Below are positions 1 to 7,999 of a DNA stretch of 64,000 nt, one piece after another; within the stretch, counting starts at the first letter, position 1, and every line of letters starts with the position of its first letter. The stretch comes from Flavobacterium sp. CECT 9288. Lineage in GTDB: Bacteria > Bacteroidota > Bacteroidia > Flavobacteriales > Flavobacteriaceae. The translations under genes were made by a program, and so were the position numbers. The stretch is taken from positions 2,605,501 through 2,669,500 of the forward strand of contig NZ_OU957226.1 of NCBI RefSeq assembly GCF_918731615.1. The letters run 5' to 3'. The notes under the pieces were generated by a model. It did not search any database. It was not told the origin of the DNA and was given only the letters and a program-made list of their open reading frames with translations.

Positions 1-61
1 AATAAATACTTTATATCAGTAGCTAAACTATAGAGAACTACAAAACGATAAAACTATATTC

Positions 62-95
62 AGCGATACATTTAAAAAAATGTATCGCTTTTTTA
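62..95 (+). terminator. Rho-independent terminator at the left edge
   Basis: An AGCGATACA stem pairs with TGTATCGCT across an A-rich loop and is followed by a T-run on the plus strand. It probably ends a plus-strand gene lying left of the window. There is no T-run on the minus strand, so it is unlikely to serve the HAD gene that ends at 96. Confidence 0.7.
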
Positions 96-893
96 TTAGT
101 TTCCGTTCAAAATAAAACGTTCAATAACTTCGGCAACACCATGATTGTTATTTGATGCCACAATTTCATCTCCGTACATGCGTAACTCTGGTGTAACATT
201 ATCTACCCACACGCCAAGTCCAGCATATTGAATCATTGATAAATCATTTCCTGCATTCCCCACAGCAATGATTTCGCTTTGATCAATTGCTAATTTTTTG
301 GCTAAAAAAGCAATACTTGCTGCTTTATCAATTCCGTTTGGTGCTACTTCTAGAAAAAATGGTTTAGACATGGAAACACTTAAATCTGGCATAGCGTTTT
401 TTAGATCTTTTTCCACTTCTTTTAAGTAAGAAGGTTCTTCCAGCAAGATACATTTTACTGCATTAGTAGTAACAGCAGCTTTAAAATCAGGTACTAAATG
501 ATGTTCAAGGCCTGTAATACTTCGTTCTACCTCAATAAACTCTGAGTGAGTCTCGCTAATAATGACATCATTAATATAGGTAATGATGTGGGTATTACTT
601 TTTAAACTGTATTCATGGAGTATATGAATTTGCTCTTTGGTCAAAGATTTTTCAAAAAGAATTTCACTAGTATTCAAATCAGAGACTACTGCTCCATTAA
701 AAGAAATCATGAAATTATTTTTCAGCTCATGAGCAAATTGCGTCATGGCTGGTGTAGGTCTACCTGATGCTAAAACTACCTCAACGCCTAAATCTTGCGC
801 CCTAGCAATCATTTTTCTATTCTCTTCAGAAATGGTATGATCATCCGTCAACAAGGTATCGTCCATGTCTAGGACAAGCATTTTGTATTTCAT
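96..893 (-). CDS. Cof-type HAD-superfamily phosphatase
   Basis: A 265-residue cytosolic phosphatase of the Cof/YidA branch, which in general dephosphorylates sugar phosphates or other small phosphometabolites. HAD motif I is DMDDT at residues 9-13, with D9 the nucleophile and D11 the acid/base. Motif IV is GNAGND at about 212-217. The region between them has the size of the alpha/beta C2 cap of this branch. Length is normal for the family. It is the last gene of a minus-strand run. The substrate cannot be inferred from sequence. Confidence 0.9.
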   Translation of the reverse strand: MKYKMLVLDMDDTLLTDDHTISEENRKMIARAQDLGVEVVLASGRPTPAMTQFAHELKNNFMISFNGAVVSDLNTSEILFEKSLTKEQIHILHEYSLKSNTHIITYINDVIISETHSEFIEVERSITGLEHHLVPDFKAAVTTNAVKCILLEEPSYLKEVEKDLKNAMPDLSVSMSKPFFLEVAPNGIDKAASIAFLAKKLAIDQSEIIAVGNAGNDLSMIQYAGLGVWVDNVTPELRMYGDEIVASNNNHGVAEVIERFILNGN

Positions 894-933
894 AATTTTT
901 ATTTTACAGCTAAAAAATCAGTCACAGACTAGC

Positions 934-1152
934 TTAGATATTCATTCTAAAATCTTCAATAACTGGATTGGCTTTAGCAAAATCAGTTTCTTGAATAAAA
1001 AGTTCTACTGCTAAATCACTACCGCCAAAACCTCCCAAACGTGAAGATTGAATGTTGTCCTTTTTTAAGGTTTCAACACCCGCTGTTTCTAATCTTTCTT
1101 GTAAGGCTTGCGCCAAAATTTCACTTCCTGAAAAGACTTTCATTAATCCCAT
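934..1152 (-). CDS. DUF2007-family small protein
   Basis: A 72-residue protein of the DUF2007 type, often annotated as a putative signal-transducing protein. The family signature is visible: an N-terminal strand leading into a helix that begins SGSEILAQALQERLE, then a GGFGGSDLAVELFI segment and a short C-terminal helix. No catalytic motif is seen. It lies 14 bases after the DEAD-box gene on the same strand and is probably cotranscribed with it. The start MGLMKV may really be the second Met (MKVFSGS). The function of the family is not established. Confidence 0.8.
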   Translation of the reverse strand: MGLMKVFSGSEILAQALQERLETAGVETLKKDNIQSSRLGGFGGSDLAVELFIQETDFAKANPVIEDFRMNI

Positions 1153-1166
1153 GCTATTCCTATTTT

Positions 1167-1853
1167 TTAATTATCATCATTATTTTCTTCCTCGTTTTCT
1201 TCAGATTCTTCATCTTCGTCCTCTTCATCCTCATCTTCGTATTCATAAAAATCAAATTCAAAAGGCTCAATCAACATTCTCTCGGTCATGATTTCAATTC
1301 GTTCTGTGAACTGCTCGGTGAAAATAATGCGTTGGGTTTTGTCAATACTATTCGAGATTCGCATGATTTTGGTTTCATGACGCAATTTCAAAATAGGATC
1401 AGCATCGTCTAGAATAAACATTTTCAATCGGTTCACGTTGTAGCCCGCCGATGAAAACATTTCACTCAATTTATTAGGCGTCCCAATCAAAACATCAATA
1501 CCGGTTGAAATGTAATTTTTATCATAATCCATATCGCCTTTGTCATGCACACCATATATTTCTAGGTCCGTGTATTTGGCCAATTTTTCAAACTGCGCTA
1601 CCATCTCAACCACTTTCTCTTTATCCGATACAATGATTAAAGCACGTGGCGACTCCTCAACAGAGCCAACCAAGCGTTGAATCACATTGATCACAATTGT
1701 AGTTGATTTTCCGCTGCCCGCTGGTGCTACAATAATAGCGTCGGAACCACTTTTTAAAGTACCAAAAGTCTCTTTCTGAATATCATTCGCCTCTAAGAAC
1801 CCGTTGTCAATTAAGTTTTGTTGCAGCGTCTCGTTTAATTTTTTTAATTTCAT
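1167..1853 (-). CDS. Half-size DEAD-box ATPase with acidic tail
   Basis: A 228-residue protein carrying only the first RecA-like domain of a DEAD-box helicase. Visible are a Q-motif-like N-terminus, Walker A APAGSGKST (43-51), TPNKL (125-129, motif Ib) and motif II as DDAD (149-152). Motif III SAT is not evident. The second RecA domain, with motifs IV-VI, is absent: after about residue 200 the chain becomes an Asp/Glu-rich tail to the stop. The missing half is not found in the downstream sequence, so this looks like a short form and not a frameshift. Without domain 2 ordinary unwinding is unlikely. It could be an ATP-dependent RNA- or ribosome-associated factor. Confidence 0.8.
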   Translation of the reverse strand: MKLKKLNETLQQNLIDNGFLEANDIQKETFGTLKSGSDAIIVAPAGSGKSTTIVINVIQRLVGSVEESPRALIIVSDKEKVVEMVAQFEKLAKYTDLEIYGVHDKGDMDYDKNYISTGIDVLIGTPNKLSEMFSSAGYNVNRLKMFILDDADPILKLRHETKIMRISNSIDKTQRIIFTEQFTERIEIMTERMLIEPFEFDFYEYEDEDEEDEDEESEENEEENNDDN

Positions 1854-1939
1854 TCTTTTTAGATTGAAAGATTCAAAAATTTAAAAATTAAATGATTAGC
1901 TCACTAATTTTTAAATGATTCAACCTCTAAATTATTTAA

Positions 1940-3103
1940 TTATTTTGATGCAAATAACTTCACATCATTCTCTGAAATCTCGCTTCCGCCAAGGATAATC
2001 AAGCGTTCCACAACATTGCGTAATTCCCTAATATTCCCCGTCCAATCGTATTCTTGTAAAAGTTTAATTGCAGCAGCCGAAAATTTCTTTACCGTATTTC
2101 CTTGCTCAGAGGCTATTTTATCAGTAAAATGCTTGATCAACAGTGGAATATCATCACGCCTGTCATTAAGAGCTGGTATTTTTATAAGGATTACAGCCAG
2201 TCTGTGGTATAAATCCTCTCTAAAACGTCCTTCGGCAATTTCAACTTTTAAATCCTTATTTGTAGCAGCAACTACTCTTACATCAACTTTTATGTCTTTA
2301 TCTGCTCCTACACGAGTAATCATACTTTCTTGTAGCGCTCTTAAAACTTTGGCTTGCGCCGAAAGGCTCATGTCACCAATTTCATCTAAGAAAATAGTTC
2401 CTTTATCTGCCGCTTCAAATTTTCCTGCACGGTCTTTTACTGCTGATGTAAAAGCTCCTTTTACATGACCAAATAATTCACTTTCTATCAATTCAGAAGG
2501 GATTGCAGCACAATTTACTTCGATTAAAGGAAAGTTTGCACGTTCGCTTTTTTCATGCAATTGATGCGCTACTAATTCTTTTCCGGTACCGTTAGGTCCT
2601 GTAATCAATACTCTTGCCTCGGTTTGAGCTACTTTATCAATCATGATTTTAATATGATTAATGGGATCACTCTCACCAATCATTTCATAATTCTTGCTGA
2701 CTTTTTTCTTTAGGATTTTATTCTCAACTACGAGTTGTTTTTTGTCCAAAGCATTTCGAACCGTATTCAATAATCGGTTTAAATCAGGTGGTTTAGAAAT
2801 GTAATCAAAAGCTCCTAAACGCATGGTATTGATAGCTGTTTCCATGTCACCATGCCCGGATATCATAACCATTGGGATTTCTGGTTTGATTTTTTTGACT
2901 GCTTCTAGCACTTCAACACCATCCATTTTTGGCATTTTTATATCGCATAGAACCAGGTCATAATCGGTGGTTTTAATTTTTTCCAAACCCACTGCACCAT
3001 CCTCTGCCTCCTCTACTTGGTAGCTATCATTTTCTTCTGATAGGATTTTTGAGAGCACTCTTCTAATGGCTGCCTCATCCTCAATGATAAGTATTTTTGA
3101 CAT
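1940..3103 (-). CDS. Sigma-54-type response regulator lacking the HTH domain
   Basis: A 387-residue NtrC-like response regulator. It has a receiver domain (1-120) with acidic pocket E8/D9 and phospho-acceptor D54, then a sigma-54 AAA+ domain with Walker A GPNGTGKE (169-176) and Walker B GTIFLDEIGD (235-244). The sigma-54 contact loop reads GAFTSA (216-221) where GAFTGA is canonical. The protein stops straight after the AAA+ C-terminal subdomain, so the Fis-type helix-turn-helix that brings NtrC to enhancers is missing. I place the start at 3103 (MSKILIIEDE). An in-frame extension to 3157 has no homology-like character. No histidine kinase lies beside it, so its partner is elsewhere. Confidence 0.9.
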   Translation of the reverse strand: MSKILIIEDEAAIRRVLSKILSEENDSYQVEEAEDGAVGLEKIKTTDYDLVLCDIKMPKMDGVEVLEAVKKIKPEIPMVMISGHGDMETAINTMRLGAFDYISKPPDLNRLLNTVRNALDKKQLVVENKILKKKVSKNYEMIGESDPINHIKIMIDKVAQTEARVLITGPNGTGKELVAHQLHEKSERANFPLIEVNCAAIPSELIESELFGHVKGAFTSAVKDRAGKFEAADKGTIFLDEIGDMSLSAQAKVLRALQESMITRVGADKDIKVDVRVVAATNKDLKVEIAEGRFREDLYHRLAVILIKIPALNDRRDDIPLLIKHFTDKIASEQGNTVKKFSAAAIKLLQEYDWTGNIRELRNVVERLIILGGSEISENDVKLFASK

Positions 3104-3175
3104 ATTTCTATTTTTGATTGGCTTAGAACACCAAATTATTTTTATTGCAAAATTCAACTTTCTTACGGGATTCTC

Positions 3176-3260
3176 TAGCCCCGATTACAATGGAAATCCT
3201 TTACTGCGGCGCGCTAGCAGAGCAGGAAAGATTGAAATGAAAAGCGGGAAACAGCTCCTG
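3176..3260. repeat. Dispersed repeat, family 2, copy 1
   Basis: An intergenic sequence starting TAGCCCCGAT and ending GGGAAACAGCTCCT. Between these lie an AATCCTTTACTGC stretch and a GCGCGCTAGCAGAGCAGGAAA segment. The same two ends recur at 9492-9636. From memory, this layout (TAGCC..GAT, variable centre, ending in AGCTCCT) is widespread in Flavobacterium genomes. It lies between the ABC permease stop and the response-regulator start, both on the minus strand. Confidence 0.6.
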
Positions 3261-3297
3261 AAAAATACTCTTGAACAGCATTTTATAAATTATTTTA

Positions 3298-4605
3298 CTA
3301 TTTCAACCATCGATACAACTCTTTCCATGTTGGTTTTTTACCATACATTAAAATTCCGATTCGGTAAATTTTACCAGCAAACCAAACTACGGATAAAAAA
3401 GAAGCAAAAAGTAACGTTACTGATATGGCTATTTGCCACAAAGGTACGCCAAAGGGAATTCTCATGAGCATAACTATGGGCGAAGTAAGCGGAATCATTG
3501 AAAAAACTACTGCCACTGTACCGTGTGGATCATTGATAACAGTAAAGAAACCTACATATACGCTGAGTATAAGCGGCATAATGATGGGCATTAAAAACTG
3601 TTGAGAATCGGTTTGATTGTCTACTGCGGCTCCTATTGCGGCATAGAAAGAGCTGTATAACAAATATCCTCCTATAAAATAAACTACAAAACCCGCTAGT
3701 ATACCTGCAATAGGCAAGTTCCATAATTCCTTGATATAAAGTGCGGCTGAACTACTCATTTCTGGCTGTGCCGAAAGTACATCTTGAGCACCAGAAACAG
3801 GTCCTATATTAACTCCAAAAAATAGTGACACAGAGAAAAGCAATAAAAACCCTAAACACGCCCAAATAAAAAATTGTAGCAATCCTGCCAGAGCTGTCCC
3901 TATAATTTTCCCCATCATTAATTGAAATGGTTTGACAGAGGAGATAATAATTTCTACAATTCTGCTTGTTTTTTCCTCTATTACGCTACGCATGACCATG
4001 TTGCCATAAATGATAATAAACATCATGATAAGGTAACCAAATGCTCCTCCTATTCCAATTTTAATTTCGTTTAAGCCTTTGAGACTCTCTTCTCCAGATG
4101 CTTTTGTAATGTTAATAACAACTTTTGCCTGTGCTTTTTTGATGGCAAGTGTATCGAGTTTAGCTTGTACTAAATTTGCCTTTGTCAACTTATTAGCCAC
4201 AACATCTTGCATGTTTTCAATAAATGCAATGCCTGGGCTATCATTTGATATGTATTGAATTTTATTTTCTAACAGTTTGGTATCCTGAACTTTTGGGATA
4301 TAAATAATTCCTTCGTATGCCTCAGCACTGATACTATCTTTTAAAAAATTTAAATCAACAGCTGTTAAATCTTGATAGTCATACGTGGCTTTTTTACTGT
4401 TTTTATTTAAAAATTCTTGTACAAACAATCCCGATTTATCATGTATGGCAATACGCTTTGTATCTGGTTTCATACTGCTCAAGTACGCTACAAAAACTGC
4501 AATGGCCACAAATAGCAATGGACTTAAAAAAGTCATTACAATAAAGGACTTGTTGCGTACCTTGGTAATAAACTCTCGCTTGATGATTAATGTAATTATT
4601 GACAT
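3298..4605 (-). CDS. ABC-2 type exporter permease (NatB-like)
   Basis: A 435-residue membrane protein. It has an N-terminal TM segment (about 22-44), a large extracytoplasmic domain (about 45-180), and five or six TM helices in the C-terminal half, including FGYLIMMFIIIYGNMVM and LQFFIWACLGFLLLF. The segment VIEEKTSRIVEIIISSVKP between the first two C-terminal helices is the hallmark of the NatB/YhaP ABC-2 group. The ATPase partner lies 89 bases upstream on the same strand. Such systems export sodium, drugs or other small molecules; the substrate is not evident. Confidence 0.88.
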   Translation of the reverse strand: MSIITLIIKREFITKVRNKSFIVMTFLSPLLFVAIAVFVAYLSSMKPDTKRIAIHDKSGLFVQEFLNKNSKKATYDYQDLTAVDLNFLKDSISAEAYEGIIYIPKVQDTKLLENKIQYISNDSPGIAFIENMQDVVANKLTKANLVQAKLDTLAIKKAQAKVVINITKASGEESLKGLNEIKIGIGGAFGYLIMMFIIIYGNMVMRSVIEEKTSRIVEIIISSVKPFQLMMGKIIGTALAGLLQFFIWACLGFLLLFSVSLFFGVNIGPVSGAQDVLSAQPEMSSSAALYIKELWNLPIAGILAGFVVYFIGGYLLYSSFYAAIGAAVDNQTDSQQFLMPIIMPLILSVYVGFFTVINDPHGTVAVVFSMIPLTSPIVMLMRIPFGVPLWQIAISVTLLFASFLSVVWFAGKIYRIGILMYGKKPTWKELYRWLK

Positions 4606-4694
4606 TTTTTAGTTTTGATTTGTCCAAAATTCCCAAAAAAGAGGAATCAAAAAATGGTTATTTAGTTTATTTTTTTTTAAATGCTCATGTCTTG

Positions 4695-5618
4695 TTAAGA
4701 ACCGCTAACGGTTTGAATGAAAATATCATTCACACTCGGGATTTTTTCTACAAAATGTGTGATTTGACCAAAAGGAGTTAAGCTGTTCAGCAACTCATTT
4801 GGTGATGCATTCCCTAATTGAATGTCTAATTTAAACTCATTATTTAACGATTTAAATTGAGCAGGATTTGTGCTAAAGTTTTGAGATAGCGCTTGCATTA
4901 AAGCTTCGGGCTTATCCGAAAGTATGCCTACTTCAAAAGTATTGGTTTTAAATTGCCTCTTGACATCATTTAGCTTCCCTTCAATTAATTTATTTGATTT
5001 GTGAATCAATGCAATATGATCGCACATTTCCTCCACACTTTCCATACGGTGGGTAGAGAAAATTATTGTTGCACCTTGATCTCTCAGAGCTAGAATTTCA
5101 TCTTTGATAATGATGGCATTCACAGGGTCAAAACCTGAAAAAGGTTCGTCAAAAATGAGTAATTTGGGTTTATGCAACACACAAACAACAAATTGAATTT
5201 TTTGAGCCATCCCTTTAGAAAGTTCTTGAATCTTTTTATTCCACCAGCCTTGAATACCTAGTCTATCAAACCAATATTCCAATTGTATTTTGGCCTCAGC
5301 CTTTGAAAGACCTTTCATTTGTGCTAGATAAAGGCATTGCTCTCCTACTTTCATAGTGTTGTACAAGCCTCTTTCCTCTGGTAAATATCCTATGTGTTGT
5401 ACATGCTTGGGTTGTAATTTTTCCCCATCAAAAATTACAGTGCCACTATCAGGCATTGTAATTTGATTGATAATTCGAATTAGTGAAGTTTTACCAGCTC
5501 CATTTGGCCCCAAGAGTCCGTAAATACTGCCTTTAGGTATATTGAGCGATACTGCATTAAGTGCCTTATAATCGCCGTATTGTTTTACAACTTGATTGAT
5601 TTCAAGAATAGTACTCAT
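4695..5618 (-). CDS. ABC transporter ATP-binding protein (NatA-like)
   Basis: A 307-residue ATPase subunit. Walker A is GPNGAGKTS (37-45), the signature LSKGM is at 133-137, Walker B LLIFDEP is at 153-159, and a switch His follows in STHRMES. The last 90 or so residues after the nucleotide-binding domain form the extra C-terminal domain (DUF4162-like) common in NatA/CcmA-type proteins. It precedes the permease gene in the same direction, so the pair forms a two-gene operon for one exporter. It energises transport at the inner face of the cytoplasmic membrane. Confidence 0.92.
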   Translation of the reverse strand: MSTILEINQVVKQYGDYKALNAVSLNIPKGSIYGLLGPNGAGKTSLIRIINQITMPDSGTVIFDGEKLQPKHVQHIGYLPEERGLYNTMKVGEQCLYLAQMKGLSKAEAKIQLEYWFDRLGIQGWWNKKIQELSKGMAQKIQFVVCVLHKPKLLIFDEPFSGFDPVNAIIIKDEILALRDQGATIIFSTHRMESVEEMCDHIALIHKSNKLIEGKLNDVKRQFKTNTFEVGILSDKPEALMQALSQNFSTNPAQFKSLNNEFKLDIQLGNASPNELLNSLTPFGQITHFVEKIPSVNDIFIQTVSGS

Positions 5619-5770
5619 ACTTATATTTTAATGGTGTAAAAGTAAATAATTAGTATCGAAATACTTATAATAGTTTGATATAAGTAGTATTTTATTTTGG
5701 TTAAAACTTAATTTTTTAGCCTTGCGTAAAATGCTTTTTGCTGACACCAAAATAACAAATTGTATTTCAC

Positions 5771-5807
5771 AAAAAACCCATCCTTGTGCATAAGGATGGG
5801 TTTTGTA
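5771..5807 (-). terminator. Terminator of the grpE-dnaJ operon
   Basis: An AACCCATCCTT stem pairs with AAGGATGGGTT around a GTGCAT loop, with a T-run on the minus strand. It lies about 35 bases past the dnaJ stop and ends the grpE-dnaJ transcript. Confidence 0.85.
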
Positions 5808-5840
5808 TGAAAGTCTAAATTCAAAATTTACATTTTTGAA

Positions 5841-6956
5841 TTAAGAGAACATGTCTTTTACTTTTTCAAAAAATGACTTATCTGATTTCTCAGGATTTGG
5901 AATAAAATTATCATCGGTTAAATTCTTCTCAAAAAACTGTTTTTGTTCTTTGTTCAATGTTTTTGGAGTCCATACGTTCACATGAACCAATAAATCACCA
6001 TTCCCGTAACCATTGATACTTGGTATCCCTTTACCTTTTAACCTTAAAATTTTACCAGATTGAATTCCTTCCTCTAATTTGATTCTTACTTTTCCGTTTA
6101 CGGCTTCAATATCTTTTGAAATCCCAAGAACAGCCTCAGCAAAACTGATGTATAAATCATAGTGCAAGTTTTCACCTTCACGTTTCAAGAAATCATGCTC
6201 TAGTTCCTCAATAGCAACAATCAAGTCACCTGGAATACTGTTTCCTGGCGCATCGTTTCCTTTATTAGAAACTTTTAACTGCATGCCATCAACTACACCG
6301 GCTGGTATTTTTATAGAAACGGTTTCGTCTTCAAGAATCATTCCTTGTGAATCTGCTTCAGATGGTTTTTTATCTAATATTTGACCAGAACCGTTACAAG
6401 AAGAACACGTTGTAGCAGATTGCATTCTACCCAAAATAGTGTTCGTAACTCTCATGACCTGACCTTGACCATTACAAGTAGAGCACGTTTTATACGAAAC
6501 GCCTGGGGCTTGAACTTTCCTTTTTACTTTAACCTTCTTTTCAACACCGTTTGCAATTTCTTCAAGAGTAAGTTTCACTTTTATGCGCAGGTTGCTTCCT
6601 TTAGCACGACGAACTCCGCCGCCACCGCCGCCACCAAAACCACCAAAACCACCTCCAAAAATATCTCCAAACTGACTGAAAATATCATCCATGTTCATGC
6701 CGCCATGACCACCTCCGCCAAAACCGCCTGAACCATCAAATGCTTGATGACCGTACTGATCGTATTTTGCCTTTTTTTGTGGATCACTCAATACTTCATA
6801 AGCTTCTGCCGCTAACTTAAATTTCTCTTCGGCTGCTTTATCTCCTGGATTTTTATCCGGGTGATGTTGCAAGGCACTTTTTCTGTATGCTTTTTTTATT
6901 TCTGCAGCAGTTGCACTTTTAGTAATGCCTAATATTTCGTAAAAATCTTTTTTCAT
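5841..6956 (-). CDS. Chaperone DnaJ with a single zinc site
   Basis: A 371-residue Hsp40 co-chaperone that delivers unfolded clients to DnaK and stimulates its ATPase. The J domain occupies 1-70 with HPD at 32-34, followed by a Gly/Phe linker (about 72-120) and the two C-terminal beta domains. Canonical DnaJ has four CxxCxGxG repeats; only two are visible here (CSTCNGQG and CSSCNGSG). By their spacing they match repeats 2 and 3 of E. coli DnaJ, which form zinc site II. Repeats 1 and 4 (site I) are replaced by [10 protein letters not shown] and DKKPSEAD. It follows grpE by 103 bases and shares its promoter; dnaK is not in the window. Confidence 0.95.
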   Translation of the reverse strand: MKKDFYEILGITKSATAAEIKKAYRKSALQHHPDKNPGDKAAEEKFKLAAEAYEVLSDPQKKAKYDQYGHQAFDGSGGFGGGGHGGMNMDDIFSQFGDIFGGGFGGFGGGGGGGVRRAKGSNLRIKVKLTLEEIANGVEKKVKVKRKVQAPGVSYKTCSTCNGQGQVMRVTNTILGRMQSATTCSSCNGSGQILDKKPSEADSQGMILEDETVSIKIPAGVVDGMQLKVSNKGNDAPGNSIPGDLIVAIEELEHDFLKREGENLHYDLYISFAEAVLGISKDIEAVNGKVRIKLEEGIQSGKILRLKGKGIPSINGYGNGDLLVHVNVWTPKTLNKEQKQFFEKNLTDDNFIPNPEKSDKSFFEKVKDMFS

Positions 6957-7059
6957 TTGTATTTTTTATTTAGTGCGAATGTTTTTAGTAGTATCTAAAA
7001 AAAGCTACTACTCCACATTTATACTTAAAATGACACTTTCAACCAGCATCGCAGTTGTA

Positions 7060-7638
7060 TTATTGACCGATTACCACTTTTGGAAAACGAATAATCTTAT
7101 CTCCAAGTTTGTATCCTTTTTCTAGCACATCCACAATTTTACCTTTCATACTGTCTGATGGAGCTGGAATTTGCGTAATAGCTTCGGCGAAATCAGCATC
7201 AAATGCGTCTCCTGCCTTAACCTCAACTTGCTCTAATCCTTTACCTACAAGTGTATTTTTTAGTTTTTCATGAATAAGTTCAACACCTTTAGTAAGCAAT
7301 TCATCCTCTGATTTATTAATTTCAATAATCGCTCTATCAAAATCATCTAAAACAGGTAACATAGCAAGTAACACTTCTTGATTTGCTGTTTTAAACAGCT
7401 CAATACGTTCCTTAGTTGTTCTTCTTTTGTAATTTTCAAACTCTGCAAACAACCTTAGGTATTTATCTTTTTCTTTTGCTAAATCTTGTGTTAATTGTTC
7501 CTCGACACTTAATTCCTCAACAATAACCTGCTCTTCATTTGCATTATTTTCTAATGTTGCGTCCTGTAATTCTTGATCGATTTCTGTATTTTCAGTGGTC
7601 ATAGTGCTCTTATTTTTAAAAATATTCTTAAACTTCAT
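7060..7638 (-). CDS. Nucleotide exchange factor GrpE
   Basis: A 192-residue GrpE, the exchange factor that releases ADP from DnaK. It has an acidic, low-complexity N-terminus, a long coiled coil through LAKEKDKYLRLFAEFENYKRRT, and the C-terminal beta domain ending KLGDKIIRFPKVVIGQ with the usual family signature. The start may be MKFKN at 7638 or MTTEN at 7602; a promoter match at 7659-7690 leaves only about 14 leader bases for the first and about 50 for the second. It is the first gene of a two-gene heat-shock operon with dnaJ. Confidence 0.95.
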   Translation of the reverse strand: MKFKNIFKNKSTMTTENTEIDQELQDATLENNANEEQVIVEELSVEEQLTQDLAKEKDKYLRLFAEFENYKRRTTKERIELFKTANQEVLLAMLPVLDDFDRAIIEINKSEDELLTKGVELIHEKLKNTLVGKGLEQVEVKAGDAFDADFAEAITQIPAPSDSMKGKIVDVLEKGYKLGDKIIRFPKVVIGQ

Positions 7639-7658
7639 TTTAATCTTTTTTTGAATTG

Positions 7659-7690
7659 CAAAAGTACTGCCAATTCTCTTAAAATGTCAA
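7659..7690 (-). promoter_or_regulatory. Candidate Bacteroidota sigma-A promoter of grpE
   Basis: On the minus strand TTG (7688-7690) and TACTTTTG (7659-7666) are separated by 21 bases. This fits the Flavobacterium consensus TTG-N17-23-TAnnTTTG. It lies just upstream of grpE, so no special heat-shock promoter needs to be assumed. Start-site mapping has not been seen. Confidence 0.55.
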
Positions 7691-7888
7691 ATTGTCACAC
7701 TTATATTCTGTAAACTGTTAAAAAAGTGTTGTAAGCATCTAAATTGTCTTGCCAAAAGAACAAAGTGGCTTCTTAAAACACTATAATCATTTTATGAGAA
7801 ATGAACAATTGCTATTTAAAACCCTAATCTTAATTACTATTTAAAAAAAATTTAGGTTTTTTTTAAGAGTGTCACACAATTTTTACAC

Positions 7889-7999
7889 TATATTTGTAAA
7901 TGGTTTTATTCATTTCAAATGAAATAGAATGACAAATTATTAATTCACATTTACGTTATATAAAAAAAGCTTCGTTTTTCAACGAAGCTTTTTTTTAGT
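7889..7999 (+). ncRNA. Possible small RNA between grpE and hisS
   Basis: A TATATTTG element (7889-7896) matches the TAnnTTTG promoter consensus on the plus strand. About 70 bases on comes a strong hairpin followed by a T-run. No open reading frame lies between them. The predicted transcript of about 95 nt would be convergent with hisS and overlap its 3' end. No good -33 TTG is present, and the hairpin is equally explained as the hisS terminator, so this is only a candidate. Confidence 0.2.
7962..7998. terminator. Bidirectional terminator at the hisS 3' end
   Basis: An AAAAAAAGCTTCG stem pairs with CGAAGCTTTTTTT around a TTTTTCAA loop, with U-runs possible on both strands. It overlaps the hisS stop codon at 7995-7997 and is the hisS terminator. 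Confidence 0.85.

Noticed and set aside
1041..1412. Plus-strand ORF opposite the DEAD-box acidic tail
   Set aside because: It is the antisense of GAA/GAT repeats and reads as Phe/Ile/Leu low-complexity sequence with no start context. Shadow of the real gene.
3066..3467. Plus-strand ORF across the 3158-3297 gap
   Set aside because: It runs through a dispersed repeat and antisense to two genes and has no protein-like character.
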